Below, one piece after another: positions 29,198 through 39,787 of a stretch of 64,000 nt of DNA. A program made the position numbers and the translations under genes. The DNA is from Hyphomicrobium sp. (GTDB lineage: Bacteria; Pseudomonadota; Alphaproteobacteria; Rhizobiales; Hyphomicrobiaceae). The stretch covers positions 62,001 through 126,000 of the forward strand of contig NZ_JAIELN010000007.1 in NCBI RefSeq assembly GCF_019753045.1, in the 5' to 3' direction. The notes below the pieces were generated by a model, which made no database searches, was not told the DNA's origin, and saw nothing but the letters and a program-made list of their open reading frames with translations. Each line of letters begins with the position of its first letter. The stretch's first letter is position 1.

Positions 29198-30631
29198 TCA
29201 AGCAGATTGCTTCACAGGCGCCGTCTCGCCGAGCCAACCCGCGAGATCGGCAAGCGCGCGGCGCGACATCGCCCGCTTCTTTTCGCGGCCGCGCTCCGGG
29301 CCTTTGAGTTTCTTGCCGCTCTGATCGTGGGTCGGATTAGAGTCGAGATCAGGAAGCAGACCGTAATTAATGTTCATCGGCTGGAATGAACGGGCAGCGC
29401 CGCGTTCGCTGTCGTCGCTGACGAGATGGCCGCCCGTGATATGGTCAAGCAGCGCTCCGAGTGCAGTCGTAGCGGGCGGCGCGTCGCTCACAACACCCAT
29501 CGCATCCGCGGCGGCAAAGCGACCTGCAAGCAAGCCGATGGCGGCGCTCTCGATATAGCCTTCGACACCGGTAATTTGTCCTGCGAAGCGCAGCCGCGGC
29601 ATCGCTTTGAGCCGCAGCGAGCGATCCAGGAGCTTCGGCGAATTGAGATACGTGTTGCGATGGAGGCCGCCAAGACGCGCGAATTCGGCGTTCTGCAACC
29701 CGGGGATCATCCGGAAAATGCGCACCTGTTCGGCATGCTTCAGCTTCGTCTGGAAGCCGACCATGTTCCATAGCGTCCCGAGCGCGTTGTCCTGGCGGAG
29801 CTGAACGACAGCATATGGCCAACGTCCCGTACGCGGATCATCGAGACCAACCGGCTTCATCGGCCCAAACCGAAGTGTTTCGCGGCCGCGTTCCGCCATC
29901 ACCTCGACCGGCAGGCAGCCGTCGAAGTAGGGCGTGGACGCTTCCCATTCCTTGAAAGACGTCTTATCGCCCGCGAGAAGCGCATCGATGAACGCCTCGT
30001 ATTCGTCTTTCGACATCGGGCAGTTGAGATAGTCCGCGCCCGTTCCCGCAGGACCGGCTTTGTCATAACGTGACTGGAACCACGCTATCTCGGTATCGAT
30101 TGAATCGCGATGAATGACGGGCGCGATCGCATCGAAGAACGCGAGGGAATCTTCTCCAGTCAGCGTCGCGAGCGCACTGCTCAGCGCCGGAGACGTCAGC
30201 GGTCCCGTCGCAATGATCACGTTACTCCAGTCTTCTGGCGGAAGGCCTTCTAGCTCGCCGCGTACGATCGTGATCAGCGGGTTTGCCGATATCCGCGCAG
30301 TCACTTCCGCAGAGAACGCGTCGCGATCGACGGCGAGAGCGCCGCCCGCCGGCAACTTGTGCTCATCGGCAGCCGCCATGATGAGTGACCCCGCGCGGCG
30401 AAGTTCCTCATGCAGGAGACCGACGGCGTTATTCTCCCAATCGTCGGAACGAAACGAATTCGAGCAGACGAGTTCGGCAAAACCGTCAGTCTTGTGAGCT
30501 TCGGTCGAGCGCATCGGCCGCATCTCGTGCAGCACGACGGGCGTCCCACTGGCCGCGATTTGATGTGCTGCTTCTGAGCCTGCGAGCCCTGCACCAATGA
30601 CGTGGACGGAGGATGATTTAGCGATATGCAC
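29198..30631 (-). CDS. trmFO: Methylenetetrahydrofolate--tRNA-(uracil-5-)-methyltransferase
   Basis: A 477-residue flavoenzyme that makes ribothymidine at position 54 of tRNA using methylenetetrahydrofolate. The FAD-binding glycine motif [12 protein letters not shown] is at about residues 10-21, and the two conserved cysteines are in ELVCSNS and [12 protein letters not shown]. The C-terminal block around [12 protein letters not shown] is also typical. It converges with the SGNH hydrolase gene with 13 bases between stops. Confidence 0.95.
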   Translation of the reverse strand: MHIAKSSSVHVIGAGLAGSEAAHQIAASGTPVVLHEMRPMRSTEAHKTDGFAELVCSNSFRSDDWENNAVGLLHEELRRAGSLIMAAADEHKLPAGGALAVDRDAFSAEVTARISANPLITIVRGELEGLPPEDWSNVIIATGPLTSPALSSALATLTGEDSLAFFDAIAPVIHRDSIDTEIAWFQSRYDKAGPAGTGADYLNCPMSKDEYEAFIDALLAGDKTSFKEWEASTPYFDGCLPVEVMAERGRETLRFGPMKPVGLDDPRTGRWPYAVVQLRQDNALGTLWNMVGFQTKLKHAEQVRIFRMIPGLQNAEFARLGGLHRNTYLNSPKLLDRSLRLKAMPRLRFAGQITGVEGYIESAAIGLLAGRFAAADAMGVVSDAPPATTALGALLDHITGGHLVSDDSERGAARSFQPMNINYGLLPDLDSNPTHDQSGKKLKGPERGREKKRAMSRRALADLAGWLGETAPVKQSA

Positions 30632-30754
30632 AGCGGCTCCACAGCGGAGGAACGAAGTTCCATTGAGTCATTTTGAAGCGAATCGGCCGAGTGCTAAGCG
30701 ACGTTGCGCAGGAAGCACCAGAGCGGCCTGTCGCAGTTACTTAAGCGGGGCGGC

Positions 30755-31405
30755 ATGGGCTTGCAACGTGTTGTGTGGTCTGCGCTGCTTTCGATAGCGA
30801 TCGCGGGATGTACGCATGACCGTTTGGGCCCCGTCGAGGGCCATTATCAGGATTTCCAGGTCGATCCGCCAAACAAAAACACGGTTACCGTCTGTCACGC
30901 CTACACGTGCAAGATGATGACGAAGTTCCGCTTCACCGACGCGGACATCGACGAGCTTCGAGCAATTTTCAAGAAGATCAAGAAGGCCGATACGGCGGAG
31001 GAAGAGCGCCGCGCGGTCGCCTATTCGATCGGCTGGATCGAAACGCGCGTCGGCGCCGCAATCGGCACATCGACGGACCGCGCCGGCATGGACTTCGCGG
31101 CGTCGGGCGATCCGACGCAAATGGACTGCGTCGATGAATCGACGAATACGACGAGCTATATGCTCGTCATGCAGAACAACGGCCTTCTCAAATATCACAC
31201 TGTCGGCACGCCGTTCTCGAAAGATCAGCTCTGGAAAGGCGTCTCCGGGTGGACGCATTGGACCGCGGTGCTGAAGGAAAATTCGAACGGCCAGCGCTGG
31301 GCCATCGACAGCTGGATCTACGCCAACGGCGTGAACCCGGCAGTCGTCGAGGTCGAGAAATGGTACATCGAAGATCTAGGAAGCCTTCCGGTCGCGCAGA
31401 AGTAG
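30755..31405 (+). CDS. Conserved hypothetical lipoprotein
   Basis: A 216-residue protein with a lipoprotein signal (lipobox IAGC at about residue 17). The mature part contains conserved-looking segments: TVCHAYTCKMM, IGWIETRVG, MDCVDESTNTTSYM and WAIDSWIYANGVNPA. Similar proteins are common in Rhizobiales genomes without a known function. The CVDE and H/D residues could form an active or metal site, but this is speculation. I chose 30755 because the lipoprotein signal begins there; an upstream ATG at 30704 would add 17 residues. Confidence 0.75.
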   Translation: MGLQRVVWSALLSIAIAGCTHDRLGPVEGHYQDFQVDPPNKNTVTVCHAYTCKMMTKFRFTDADIDELRAIFKKIKKADTAEEERRAVAYSIGWIETRVGAAIGTSTDRAGMDFAASGDPTQMDCVDESTNTTSYMLVMQNNGLLKYHTVGTPFSKDQLWKGVSGWTHWTAVLKENSNGQRWAIDSWIYANGVNPAVVEVEKWYIEDLGSLPVAQK

Positions 31406-31411
31406 CTGCCG

Positions 31412-32782
31412 TTAGCCCGCGAAGTAATCCCACGTCAGCTTCGCGTTGAGCGCGATGATCAACAGCGCAATGATCGCGGCGATGACGGTCAACCAGCGGG
31501 GCGACACGAGCTCGCCGAGCTTGCTGCGGCTCGCCGTGAACTGCACGAGCGGCACGACCGCGAAAGGAAGCTGCAAGCTCAGCACCACTTGCGACAGGAT
31601 CAACAGCTTGGCCGTTTCCGCTTCACCATAGAGAAGGGTCACGCCCGCTGCCGGTATGAGCGCAACGGAACGCGTAATGAGCCGCCGCAACCAAGGCGCC
31701 AGCCCGATTTGCAGGAAGCCCTCCATAACGGTCTGGCCCGCGAGCGTCGCGGTAACGGTCGAGTTCAAGCCGCAGCAAAGCAGCGCGATGCCGAAGAGCG
31801 TCGGCGCGATGGCCGACCCGAGCAGCGGATGCAGCAACGATTGCGCTTGGCCAAGTTCCACGACTTCGGTGTTTCCGGATTTGTAGAACGCAGCAGCGGC
31901 GAGGATCAGGATCGATGCGTTGACGAGCAGCGCCAGGCACAACGCAATCGTCGAGTCGATTGTCGCGAATTTCAGCGCCTCGCGCTTCTCTTTGGTCGAT
32001 GTGCCGAACGCGCGCGTCTGCACGATTGCCGAATGCAGATAGAGATTATGCGGCATCACGGTCGCGCCGATGATCCCGAGGGCCAGATAGAGCATTTCGG
32101 GATTCCGCACGAGCTCCGTCGTGGGCGCGAAGCCGCGGATGACGGCGCCCCATTCTGGATCTGCAAGCGCGATCTGAACGGCGAAGCAAATCGCGATGAC
32201 GATGAGCATCGTGATGATGAAGGCTTCGAGGTACCGGAAGCCCGCCCGCTGCAAAAGCAGAACGACGAACACGTCGAGCGCGGTCAGCAAGACGCCGATC
32301 TCGAGCGGGATGCCGAAGAGAAGATTGAGGCCGATGGCCGTGCCGATCACTTCCGCGACGTCGGTTGCGATGATCGCAAGCTCAGCGAGGAGCCATAAAG
32401 GAAAGGAAGCCCACTGCGGATAACCGTCGCGGCACGCCTGCGCGAGATCGCGCCCCGATCCGATGGCGAGGCGCGCGCACAGCGACTGCAGGATGATCGC
32501 CATGATGTTCGAAAGAAGCGCGACGAACAGCAGGGCGTAGCCGAATTTCGCTCCCCCCGCGATCGACGTCGCCCAGTTGCCCGGGTCCATGTAGCCGACA
32601 GCCACCAGGTAGCCAGGGCCGAAAAATGCAGCGAGACGTCGCCATGTACTCGCGTGCCCCGCGACCTTCACGGTGCGGAAAACGTCGCCCAGAGAACGCT
32701 CCGAAATGGGCTTCCGCCAGCTGCTGCCTGCCTGCTCGGCGGTTTCGGCTGGGGGAGCGGCAATTTCCGTACGGGCGTCCAT
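31412..32782 (-). CDS. mntH: Nramp-type Mn2+/Fe2+ transporter
   Basis: A 456-residue, 11- to 12-helix divalent-metal/proton symporter. The metal-binding signature in helix 1 is DPGNWATS (about residues 71-78, within GYMDPGNW), and the helix 6 motif is [10 protein letters not shown] (about 254-263). Together these identify the MntH/Nramp family. The gene is preceded by a Fur/Mur-like operator, so it is presumably repressed by manganese or iron. It converges with the lipoprotein gene upstream of its 3' end. Confidence 0.95.
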   Translation of the reverse strand: MDARTEIAAPPAETAEQAGSSWRKPISERSLGDVFRTVKVAGHASTWRRLAAFFGPGYLVAVGYMDPGNWATSIAGGAKFGYALLFVALLSNIMAIILQSLCARLAIGSGRDLAQACRDGYPQWASFPLWLLAELAIIATDVAEVIGTAIGLNLLFGIPLEIGVLLTALDVFVVLLLQRAGFRYLEAFIITMLIVIAICFAVQIALADPEWGAVIRGFAPTTELVRNPEMLYLALGIIGATVMPHNLYLHSAIVQTRAFGTSTKEKREALKFATIDSTIALCLALLVNASILILAAAAFYKSGNTEVVELGQAQSLLHPLLGSAIAPTLFGIALLCCGLNSTVTATLAGQTVMEGFLQIGLAPWLRRLITRSVALIPAAGVTLLYGEAETAKLLILSQVVLSLQLPFAVVPLVQFTASRSKLGELVSPRWLTVIAAIIALLIIALNAKLTWDYFAG

Positions 32783-32794
32783 GGATCACTTTTC

Positions 32795-32813
32795 GCAAAT
32801 GACAATCATTCGC
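32795..32813. promoter_or_regulatory. Fur/Mur-like operator before mntH
   Basis: The 19-bp sequence GCAAATGACAATCATTCGC lies 13 bases upstream of the mntH ATG. It keeps the AATGAnAATCATT core of the Fur box, and the flanking TCGCAAAT/ATTCGCAA also resembles the Mur-responsive element of rhizobial mntH promoters. In alphaproteobacteria Fur is often a manganese sensor (Mur), which fits the target gene. Confidence 0.8.
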
Positions 32814-33022
32814 AACTAGAGTGGTCGAGAAGCGGCCAGCCGTCAAGAACCGGTGCGAACAGGGCTGCTGTGACAAATACGGTAGGGGAGAATTGAGGAT
32901 AAATATCGCGAGTGGGGGGAATTCGCCGGCATCACACGGCCGCCGCCATCTAGCCAAGGCACCGCCGTCGTGGTCTGCAATTGTCACAGAAAAAGCAACA
33001 ATACAGGCGGTGAAGCCTCGAG

Positions 33023-34129
33023 ATGTGGTCCCCCTATAAAAACCGTATCAAGCGCGACCTCGAGCGCTGGCATTCGAACGGCTGGGTCAGCGCCGAAGGG
33101 CGGGCAGCGATTGCCGCCGACGTCGACAGCAGCGGACGCGAATTCGGCCTCGCACCGGCGCTCGGAATTCTAGCGAGCGTCCTGTTCGGGTTCGCCGCGA
33201 TTTCATTCGTTGCCGCGCACTGGGAAGACATGCCGCGATTGGGCCGCCTCGCCCTGCTGCTCGCCTGCGTTTGGTCGGGTTACGGAGCGGCCGGTTGGCT
33301 TGTTACGCGCGGTCATACGCTGCTGGCCGATGCGGCGGTGCTGTTCGCTTGCGGAATGTTCGGCGCCAGCATCATGCTGATCAGCCAGATGTACAACATC
33401 GCCGGCAATCCGTCGGACGGCGTACTGATGTGGTGGGTCGGGACGCTCCTTGCAGGAACTGCCCTGCGGTCGAACCCGGCACTCGCTTTGGCGATGATCC
33501 TCGTCTGCGTTTGGTCGTGCATGCAAACATTGGATCGCAACGAAGTCCACTGGCCGTTTCTTATCGGCTGGGCGCTAGTCACCGCGGCCTTCATCTGGCA
33601 GCGCTGGCGCCCGGGCCTCCATCTTTCGGCTTTGGCGTTGTCGGCGTTCGTGGTCTCGCTTGGGTACCAGTTGGACGGAGGCCACCAGCATGGTCTCGTC
33701 GCCATGATCGGGATCCTTGCCGCCGTCGCCGCGATCGCGGCGGAAAAGCTGCGGCCGGACATTGATGCCGCTAACGATCACATCGCGGCCCCGCTTTTTG
33801 CTTACGCGCTCGCCGTCGCATTCGCGGGCCTGTTTGCACTGCAATTCTTGGAGGTACCGCGGATGGCCACGCTGATCGTCCTCGCTGCGGCGTCTCTCGT
33901 TTCGATCCTCGGAGCCATCGCCTACGCCTTGTCGACGGGGAACCGCGGCGCGCTTTGGATCGGCTATTTGGCCTTCTCGGCCGAAATACTCACGCTCTAC
34001 GGGGTCACGGTCGGCACCATCCTCGGAACGTCTCTGTTCTTCCTGATAGCCGCGATCATCGTCTCGCTTCTCGCCTACGCGGCTTTGCGATTGGCGCGTC
34101 GATCGGCGAGTGGAGGGGGCTTCGCATGA
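33023..34129 (+). CDS. DUF2157 polytopic membrane protein
   Basis: A 368-residue protein. Residues 1-45 form a soluble helical segment (RDLERWHSNGWVS) and the rest holds about ten hydrophobic helices starting LGILASVLFGFAAISFVAAHWEDMPRL, the DUF2157 signature. Function is unknown. Its last codon overlaps the start of the next gene (ATGA), so the two are translationally coupled. Confidence 0.85.
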   Translation: MWSPYKNRIKRDLERWHSNGWVSAEGRAAIAADVDSSGREFGLAPALGILASVLFGFAAISFVAAHWEDMPRLGRLALLLACVWSGYGAAGWLVTRGHTLLADAAVLFACGMFGASIMLISQMYNIAGNPSDGVLMWWVGTLLAGTALRSNPALALAMILVCVWSCMQTLDRNEVHWPFLIGWALVTAAFIWQRWRPGLHLSALALSAFVVSLGYQLDGGHQHGLVAMIGILAAVAAIAAEKLRPDIDAANDHIAAPLFAYALAVAFAGLFALQFLEVPRMATLIVLAAASLVSILGAIAYALSTGNRGALWIGYLAFSAEILTLYGVTVGTILGTSLFFLIAAIIVSLLAYAALRLARRSASGGGFA

Positions 34130-34713
34130 TTACCAGGCGGACTTTGATCTGGCCGCTGCTGGGCGCAGTGGCGTTGGCCCAGTCGGCGGCGCTCTTCAAT
34201 ATGGTCTACGCGCGTGACCGGCTGCTGAAAAAGGGACGCGAAATTACGCTGGCCGTACGGCCGCTCGATCCGCGAGACATCTTCCGCGGCGATTACGTGA
34301 CGCTCGGCTACGACATCAGCACGCTCAAGAAGTCGTCGACCGAAACAGACCCGGATTTCAATGGCGTCTCACCGGGCTCGGCCGCTTACGTCACCCTGAA
34401 GGGGGCGGCGGGAGGCGACTGGACGGTAACCCACGTTGGCAGTCGATATCCATCTGAGGTTGCACCGGACGAGGTCGTTCTCAAGGGCCGCGTAAAGTAT
34501 GTCTGGAGTGCCGGCAACGACGCGGAATCGACCATCCAAGTGCTCTACGGCATCGAAAACTACTTCGTCCCGGAGGGCACGGGCCGCGCGCTCGAAGATA
34601 AGGTGCGCTCCCACAAGATCGAGGCGGTCGTAGCGGTTGCGGCCGACGGAACGGCGGCCCTCAAGGGTCTTATCGTCGATGGTGAGCGGCACGAGGACCC
34701 ACCGCTTCTTTGA
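34126..34713 (+). CDS. GDYXXLXY-domain membrane-anchored protein
   Basis: A 195-residue protein with one N-terminal membrane helix (about residues 5-26) and an outside domain carrying the signature DIFRGDYVTLGYDIS (about residues 49-63), which names the GDYXXLXY family. Such genes commonly sit directly after DUF2157 membrane proteins, as here with a 4-base overlap, so the two probably work together. No function is known. Confidence 0.85.
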   Translation: MITRRTLIWPLLGAVALAQSAALFNMVYARDRLLKKGREITLAVRPLDPRDIFRGDYVTLGYDISTLKKSSTETDPDFNGVSPGSAAYVTLKGAAGGDWTVTHVGSRYPSEVAPDEVVLKGRVKYVWSAGNDAESTIQVLYGIENYFVPEGTGRALEDKVRSHKIEAVVAVAADGTAALKGLIVDGERHEDPPLL

Positions 34714-34791
34714 GGCTTCAGGCGCGCCCGGCCACCTGCTATGAGGCGGCCGCAGAACTCGAAATGGCAAAGCCGGAAATGGAGACCTCAA

Positions 34792-35139
34792 GTGACCGTC
34801 ACCCGCTATGAAACATCACCCGTCTATTCGAAGGTCACGGAGGCAAACGGCTTCGTATTTACCGCAGGCGTTATCCCGACAGACCTTTCCAAGGACGTCG
34901 AAGGCCAGACCGCCGAAGTACTGACCGAGATCGACCGCCTGCTGGCGCTGGCCGGTACCGACAAGTCGAAAGTCGTCCAGGCAACCGTCTGGCTCAACGA
35001 CATCCGCCATCGCGATGGAATGAACAAAGCATGGGGCGTTTGGCTTGATGGCAAGGGCGCACCCGCCCGCGCGTGCGTCGAAGCCAAGGTCATCGATCCG
35101 AGAATGCTCGTCGAGATCTCGGTCGTCGCCGTCAAGTAG
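34792..35139 (+). CDS. RidA family protein (YjgF/YER057c/UK114)
   Basis: A 115-residue protein of the RidA family, whose best-known members hydrolyse reactive enamine/imine intermediates from amino-acid metabolism. The C-terminal block with ARACVEAKVIDPRMLVEISVVAV holds the conserved Arg that binds the substrate carboxylate (here in PARACVEA). A GTG at 34792 is the likely start; the frame is open to 34741 upstream. Confidence 0.9.
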   Translation: MTVTRYETSPVYSKVTEANGFVFTAGVIPTDLSKDVEGQTAEVLTEIDRLLALAGTDKSKVVQATVWLNDIRHRDGMNKAWGVWLDGKGAPARACVEAKVIDPRMLVEISVVAVK

Positions 35140-35345
35140 GACGCTCGCGTCCACAGAGTCGGATGACCAACATTTGCCGAAGCGCGATCGAAGGGTTTGC
35201 GCTTCGACAACAATCTGTGCCCCGATTGCCTCTCATGTAGAAATTCTTTCAACGCCGCTCGAAAAGGCCAGCGAGAGCATCGCTGAATCTGCGAAATACG
35301 CGATGGGGGATCTGGCCCTCGATTGTCTTCGGAGACGGTAAGAAA

Positions 35346-35693
35346 ATGATTCGCTTCGGATTGATGAGGCCGGCATTTGCCGTGGCCGCGCTCTTTGCCT
35401 GCGCCGCCCCTGCGCTCGCTGACGACACGGGCGTTGCTGCAATTCACGAACAGCGCCGCGAAGGCGGCCGCCTCTGCTTCGTGGATCATTACCACTATGG
35501 ATCGAGCGCGGGGCTCCCGTCGAAGAAGACGGCTCTTGCTGCCGGAATTAAATCCTGGGCCGATTTCACCGACTTCGAATATGGTTCGGACTGGGCGCGC
35601 TGGGGCCGGGCGGCGGAGAAGAGCGCGAAGTGCTCGCAAGCCGGTATCGGTGGTTCCTGGAGCTGCGATATCAGCGCCAGACCCTGCCGCTAG
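35346..35693 (+). CDS. Small secreted protein of unknown function
   Basis: A 115-residue protein with a Sec signal peptide (residues 1-24, cleavage after PALA). The mature part has four cysteines (in RLCFVDHYHYG, AKCSQ, WSCDI, RPCR) and a His/Tyr cluster, suggesting a disulfide-bonded periplasmic protein. I recognise no family. The preceding 206 bases (35140-35345) hold no gene that I can see. Confidence 0.7.
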   Translation: MIRFGLMRPAFAVAALFACAAPALADDTGVAAIHEQRREGGRLCFVDHYHYGSSAGLPSKKTALAAGIKSWADFTDFEYGSDWARWGRAAEKSAKCSQAGIGGSWSCDISARPCR

Positions 35694-35780
35694 AGACGTG
35701 TGATCTCCGGGATCCAGAAAGGCCGCGCTTTCGAGCCGGTCTTTTTCTTTGGCGCTAGGTGGCGAACGCCGCTCGCAACG

Positions 35781-36683
35781 TTAGCGGCGCACCAGCACTT
35801 GCGACAGCACCCGGCGCACGATCGAAGCGATCCAGCGGATCAGGAACAGCTTTATCATCGTGCCGACGATGCCGCTGTTCGAGCCGAGAAGATTCCCGAG
35901 GATCGAGCGGATGACATTTTCCAGCGAGCCGCCGTCGGGTCCCGGAACCTGCTCACCGCCACGGCGGACGATATCGGGAAGCCGGCTGTAGGGATTGTCT
36001 TCGGGCTCGGACGCGGGACCTTGATAGCGGCCACGCCGCCCAAGACCCGGAATGTCGTCGCCCGGAATGGGAAGAGGACTGCCGCCATCCATCGGGCGCG
36101 ATGGTCCGGGCGTTTTATCCGGCCCATTCCCTTCGAAAGGCGGCCGGTCATCGGGCTGCGTGTAGACGTCTCGTCCGGTTGGCGGAAACGTGTCGCCCGG
36201 CATCGGCAACGGGCTTCCGCCGGCGCCCGAAAACCCCGGAATGGTGCTCGCAACCTTCGCTATCGCGGGGCCCGATTGTTTTTGCAGTTCGCCGATCACC
36301 AAGGTAGCGACCACGGGCAGAAGCTTTTGGACGGTCGAAGCATCGACACCAGAGCTCGATGCCGTTCGCGCAGCGATTCCGCGGCTCACATGCTTGTTGC
36401 CGATCAGCACATCGAGGATCTGATCGCCGTTCGCGACAAACTCCGGCGAGGCGAAGCCGGCACCGTCGGCCGGTGTCCGGGTCGCGCCTGGAGCCGTAAC
36501 GAGAGAAACCACATCGGCCACGCCACCGCGCGAGAGCATGGAGCGCTGAATGCGCGCCTGCAGTTCATCGGCGAGTAATTGAACGGCACGTTGCGCGCTT
36601 TGCTCGTCGATGTCGTAGGCGTCGGCAATTTTTCCAACAAGTTCTTGTCCCGACGCACTCCGGAAGCTGTCATCAATGGTCAC
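35781..36683 (-). CDS. DUF937 family protein
   Basis: A 300-residue protein. Residues 1-150 are helix-rich and match the DUF937 pattern (LVGKIADAYDIDEQSAQRAVQLLADEL, QILDVLIGNKHVSRGIAARTASSSGVDASTVQKLLPVVATLVIGELQKQ). A Pro/Gly-rich segment with two repeats of GGSPLPxPGD (about residues 157-240) follows, and the last 60 residues are hydrophobic with a terminal RRVLSQVLVRR. Function of the family is unknown. Confidence 0.82.
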   Translation of the reverse strand: MTIDDSFRSASGQELVGKIADAYDIDEQSAQRAVQLLADELQARIQRSMLSRGGVADVVSLVTAPGATRTPADGAGFASPEFVANGDQILDVLIGNKHVSRGIAARTASSSGVDASTVQKLLPVVATLVIGELQKQSGPAIAKVASTIPGFSGAGGSPLPMPGDTFPPTGRDVYTQPDDRPPFEGNGPDKTPGPSRPMDGGSPLPIPGDDIPGLGRRGRYQGPASEPEDNPYSRLPDIVRRGGEQVPGPDGGSLENVIRSILGNLLGSNSGIVGTMIKLFLIRWIASIVRRVLSQVLVRR

Positions 36684-36942
36684 GCCGGTCTCCGGTGATT
36701 GTCGAAGTCAGACCTGAACTAATTAGCACGGCGGTAAGCGGCCGCCAGCCATCCGGATACGTATCCGCCATACAATGCTGCTGTTTCCGTTCATCGAGAG
36801 TTCAGGTGCTCGCGATTTTACTGGTGCAAAGAGGGTACAGTGATACATGCGAAACCGTACCGGCACGATCCGCATTCGGAATGCGCCGGGTCTACGTCCG
36901 GAGAAGACGTCCGGGGCCGAATGACCTTTCTGGGAGAGACCA

Positions 36943-37335
36943 ATGCGAAAGCTTGTAATATCCATATCCGTGCTCGCCGGACTTCTGTTAGCGGGAGCAG
37001 GCCCAGCATCTGCCAATGCAGCTGCTGGCTTAACCACTATGCAAGTGCAGGTTGACAAGTCTCCGGGCCTGGTCACCAAGGCCCGTTGGCGTCATGGGGG
37101 GCATCACCGCGGATGGCGCCATCACCGCCGCTGGGGTCGCGGTATCTATTTCGGATTCGGGTCGCCTTACTACTACGGCTACTATCCTCGCCATCACCGT
37201 TGGGGCCACCGTGGCTGGGGCCACCGTGGCTGGGGTCATGGCGGCTGGGGCGGCCGTCACCACGGTGGTGGCCACGGCGGACATCGTGGTGGCCATGGTG
37301 GTGGACACGGCGGACATGGTGGTGGCCACCACTAG
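36943..37335 (+). CDS. Secreted His/Gly-rich repeat protein
   Basis: A 130-residue protein with a Sec signal peptide (residues 1-25). The mature region is built of His, Gly, Arg and Trp repeats: HRRWG, three copies of WGHRGWGH-type units near residue 88, and a tail of GGHGG units (about residues 107-130). Such His-rich tails can bind zinc, nickel or copper, but no metal operator is visible. A GAGAGA-type ribosome site precedes the start. The next 70 bases contain a probable terminator. Confidence 0.75.
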   Translation: MRKLVISISVLAGLLLAGAGPASANAAAGLTTMQVQVDKSPGLVTKARWRHGGHHRGWRHHRRWGRGIYFGFGSPYYYGYYPRHHRWGHRGWGHRGWGHGGWGGRHHGGGHGGHRGGHGGGHGGHGGGHH

Positions 37336-37354
37336 AATCGGCCTAAATTCAAAC

Positions 37355-37407
37355 AAGCGACTTTCGAGCGATCCGCGTGGTCCATCCGCCGGGTCGCTTT
37401 ATTTTTT
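37355..37407 (+). terminator. Probable terminator after the His/Gly-rich gene
   Basis: AGCGAC at 37356-37361 pairs with GTCGCT at 37393-37398 around an interrupted loop, followed by TTATTTTTT. The T-rich tail is clear; the loop is long. Confidence 0.6.
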
Positions 37408-37606
37408 CCGCGTATTCTCCGACTGTCCGAGTTGCAACACTGCGACACTTTTGGCATGGTCCGCCCCGACTCTCAGCCGACGACAAAAATGAGAGAGAGC
37501 GAGAAATGCCGGGGGCGGGATAGCTGTTTCGGCGGCGCCTGAAAGCACCTGGAATACAGGTCCGGTCAACGGGCCTCGATGGAAGCGTGCCAAAAGGGAC
37601 CACTCA

Positions 37607-39763
37607 ATGAGCAATATACTTTGGGGGATCATCGCCTGTGGGGCGTTGTCGATCCTCTACGCATTCGTAACGTCCAATGCTGTGATGGGCGCCGACCAGG
37701 GCAATGCCCGGATGCAGGAAATCGCTGCAGCCGTGCGCGAAGGTGCGCAAGCCTATCTCAACAGACAGTACCGCACGATTGGCATCGTCGGCGTGGTCAT
37801 CTTCGTATTGGCGTGGCTGCTTCTCGGGCCGCTTCAGGCATTTGGATTTTTGATTGGCGCGGTCCTGTCGGGCCTTGCTGGCTTCATCGGCATGAACGTG
37901 TCGGTGCGGGCCAACCTTCGAACCGCTCAGGCGGCGACGGTTTCGCTCGCCAAGGGCCTGGACATCGCATTCAAGGCCGGTGCGATCACCGGCATGCTGG
38001 TTGCGGGCTTGGCGCTGCTCGGCGTCGCCGTCTACTACGCGTTCCTCACAGCCGGTCTCGGCAAGGAGCCGGGTAGCCGCGACGTCGTCGACGCGCTTGT
38101 CTCGCTGGGCTTCGGCGCATCGCTCATTTCGATCTTCGCTCGTCTCGGCGGCGGCATCTTTACAAAAGGTGCGGACGTCGGCGGCGATCTCGTCGGCAAG
38201 GTCGAGGCAGGCATTCCGGAAGACGACCCGCGCAATCCCGCAACCATTGCCGACAACGTCGGTGACAACGTGGGTGACTGCGCAGGCATGGCGGCGGATC
38301 TCTTCGAGACCTACGCCGTGACCGTCGTCGCCACGATGGTGTTGGCTGCCATCTTCTTTGCAGGCCAGCAGAATCTCGCGGCCTTGATGCTTTACCCGCT
38401 CGCTATTTGCGCGGCCTGCATCGTGACTTCGATCGTCGGTACATACTTCGTGAAGCTCGGCACCAATGGCTCGATCATGGGTGCCCTCTATCGCGGCGTG
38501 ATCGCCTCGGCGGTCTTGTCGATCGCGGGTCTCTGGGCGGCGACCGAATATGTGCTTGGCGGCTTTGGAGACGTCGGCACCGCGGCCGGCCAGACGATCT
38601 CCGGCTGGAACCTGTTCCTCTGCGGCCTCGTCGGTTTGGGTCTTACTGGCCTCATCGTCTGGATCACCGAATACTACACGGGCATCGGTTATCGCCCGGT
38701 TCGGTCCATCAGCCAGGCGTCCGTCACAGGGCACGGCACGAACGTGATCCAGGGTCTCGCTGTCTCGCTCGAAGCCTGCGCGCTGCCGACGATCGCCATC
38801 GTGGCCGCCATCATCGCGACCTACAAACTCGGCGGCCTGTTCGGGACGGCGATCGCGACGACGACGATGCTCGGCCTCGCCGGCATGATCGTGGCTCTCG
38901 ATGCTTTCGGGCCCGTCACGGACAACGCTGGCGGCATCGCCGAGATGGCCGGACTGCCGAAGGAAGTGCGCCGTTCGACCGACGCGCTCGACGCCGTCGG
39001 CAACACTACCAAGGCCGTCACGAAAGGCTACGCGATCGGCTCGGCCGGTCTCGGCGCTCTCGTGCTCTTCGCAGCCTACAACTACGACCTGCAGCACTTC
39101 ATCGCCGAGGGTAACGCTCCAGGCGCGACGGGCTATCAGTTCTTCAAGGACGTGCAGGTGAACTTCGGCCTCGACAATCCCTACGTCGTCGCAGGCCTTC
39201 TGCTTGGCGGTCTCATCCCCTTCCTGTTCGGCGGCCTCGCCATGACGGCCGTCGGCCGCGCAGCGGGCTCGATCGTCGAAGAGGTGCGCCGCCAGTTCAA
39301 GGCGAACCCGGGGATCATGAAAGGTACCTCGAAGCCTGATTACGCACGCGCCGTTGACTTGCTGACCCGTGCAGCGATCAAGGAAATGGTCGTGCCGTCG
39401 TTGCTGCCGGTGCTCTCGCCGATCGTGCTGTTCATCGTCGTCAACGCGATTGCCGGCAAAGGCGCGGCGTTCTCCGCGGTCGGTGCGATGTTGCTCGGTG
39501 TCATCGTCACCGGCATCTTCGTCGCCATCTCGATGACGTCGGGCGGCGGCGCCTGGGACAACGCGAAGAAGAGCTTCGAAGACGGCTTCGTCGACAAGGA
39601 CGGCGTCAAGCACGTGAAAGGTTCGGAAGCCCACAAGGCATCCGTGACCGGCGATACGGTCGGCGATCCCTACAAGGATACGGCCGGCCCAGCCGTCAAC
39701 CCGGCGATCAAGATCACCAACATCGTGGCGCTCCTGCTGCTCGCCGTGCTTGCGCACTGGTAA
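37607..39763 (+). CDS. hppA: Proton-pumping membrane pyrophosphatase, K+-independent type
   Basis: A 718-residue, roughly 16-helix integral membrane pump that couples hydrolysis of pyrophosphate to proton export. The pyrophosphate and metal-binding motif [22 protein letters not shown] and the following [19 protein letters not shown] (about residues 195-240) are intact. In the segment [10 protein letters not shown] (about residues 465-474) the Lys and Thr are the residues of the K+-independent class; K+-dependent pumps have Ala and Gly there. A strong terminator follows. A long open frame on the opposite strand is a mirror artefact of GC-rich coding sequence. Confidence 0.97.
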   Translation: MSNILWGIIACGALSILYAFVTSNAVMGADQGNARMQEIAAAVREGAQAYLNRQYRTIGIVGVVIFVLAWLLLGPLQAFGFLIGAVLSGLAGFIGMNVSVRANLRTAQAATVSLAKGLDIAFKAGAITGMLVAGLALLGVAVYYAFLTAGLGKEPGSRDVVDALVSLGFGASLISIFARLGGGIFTKGADVGGDLVGKVEAGIPEDDPRNPATIADNVGDNVGDCAGMAADLFETYAVTVVATMVLAAIFFAGQQNLAALMLYPLAICAACIVTSIVGTYFVKLGTNGSIMGALYRGVIASAVLSIAGLWAATEYVLGGFGDVGTAAGQTISGWNLFLCGLVGLGLTGLIVWITEYYTGIGYRPVRSISQASVTGHGTNVIQGLAVSLEACALPTIAIVAAIIATYKLGGLFGTAIATTTMLGLAGMIVALDAFGPVTDNAGGIAEMAGLPKEVRRSTDALDAVGNTTKAVTKGYAIGSAGLGALVLFAAYNYDLQHFIAEGNAPGATGYQFFKDVQVNFGLDNPYVVAGLLLGGLIPFLFGGLAMTAVGRAAGSIVEEVRRQFKANPGIMKGTSKPDYARAVDLLTRAAIKEMVVPSLLPVLSPIVLFIVVNAIAGKGAAFSAVGAMLLGVIVTGIFVAISMTSGGGAWDNAKKSFEDGFVDKDGVKHVKGSEAHKASVTGDTVGDPYKDTAGPAVNPAIKITNIVALLLLAVLAHW

Positions 39764-39787
39764 TCGGCAATACGCTTTGAAATGACG

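Noticed and set aside
37190-37330. Tandem repeats that might be a CRISPR array
   Set aside because: The repeats are short, coding, in frame with the His/Gly-rich protein and lack regular spacers.
37604-39757. A 717-codon open frame on the minus strand opposite hppA
   Set aside because: It mirrors hppA codon for codon; its Arg/Asp/His-rich sequence is the usual shadow of GC-rich coding DNA, and it has no ribosome site or homology.
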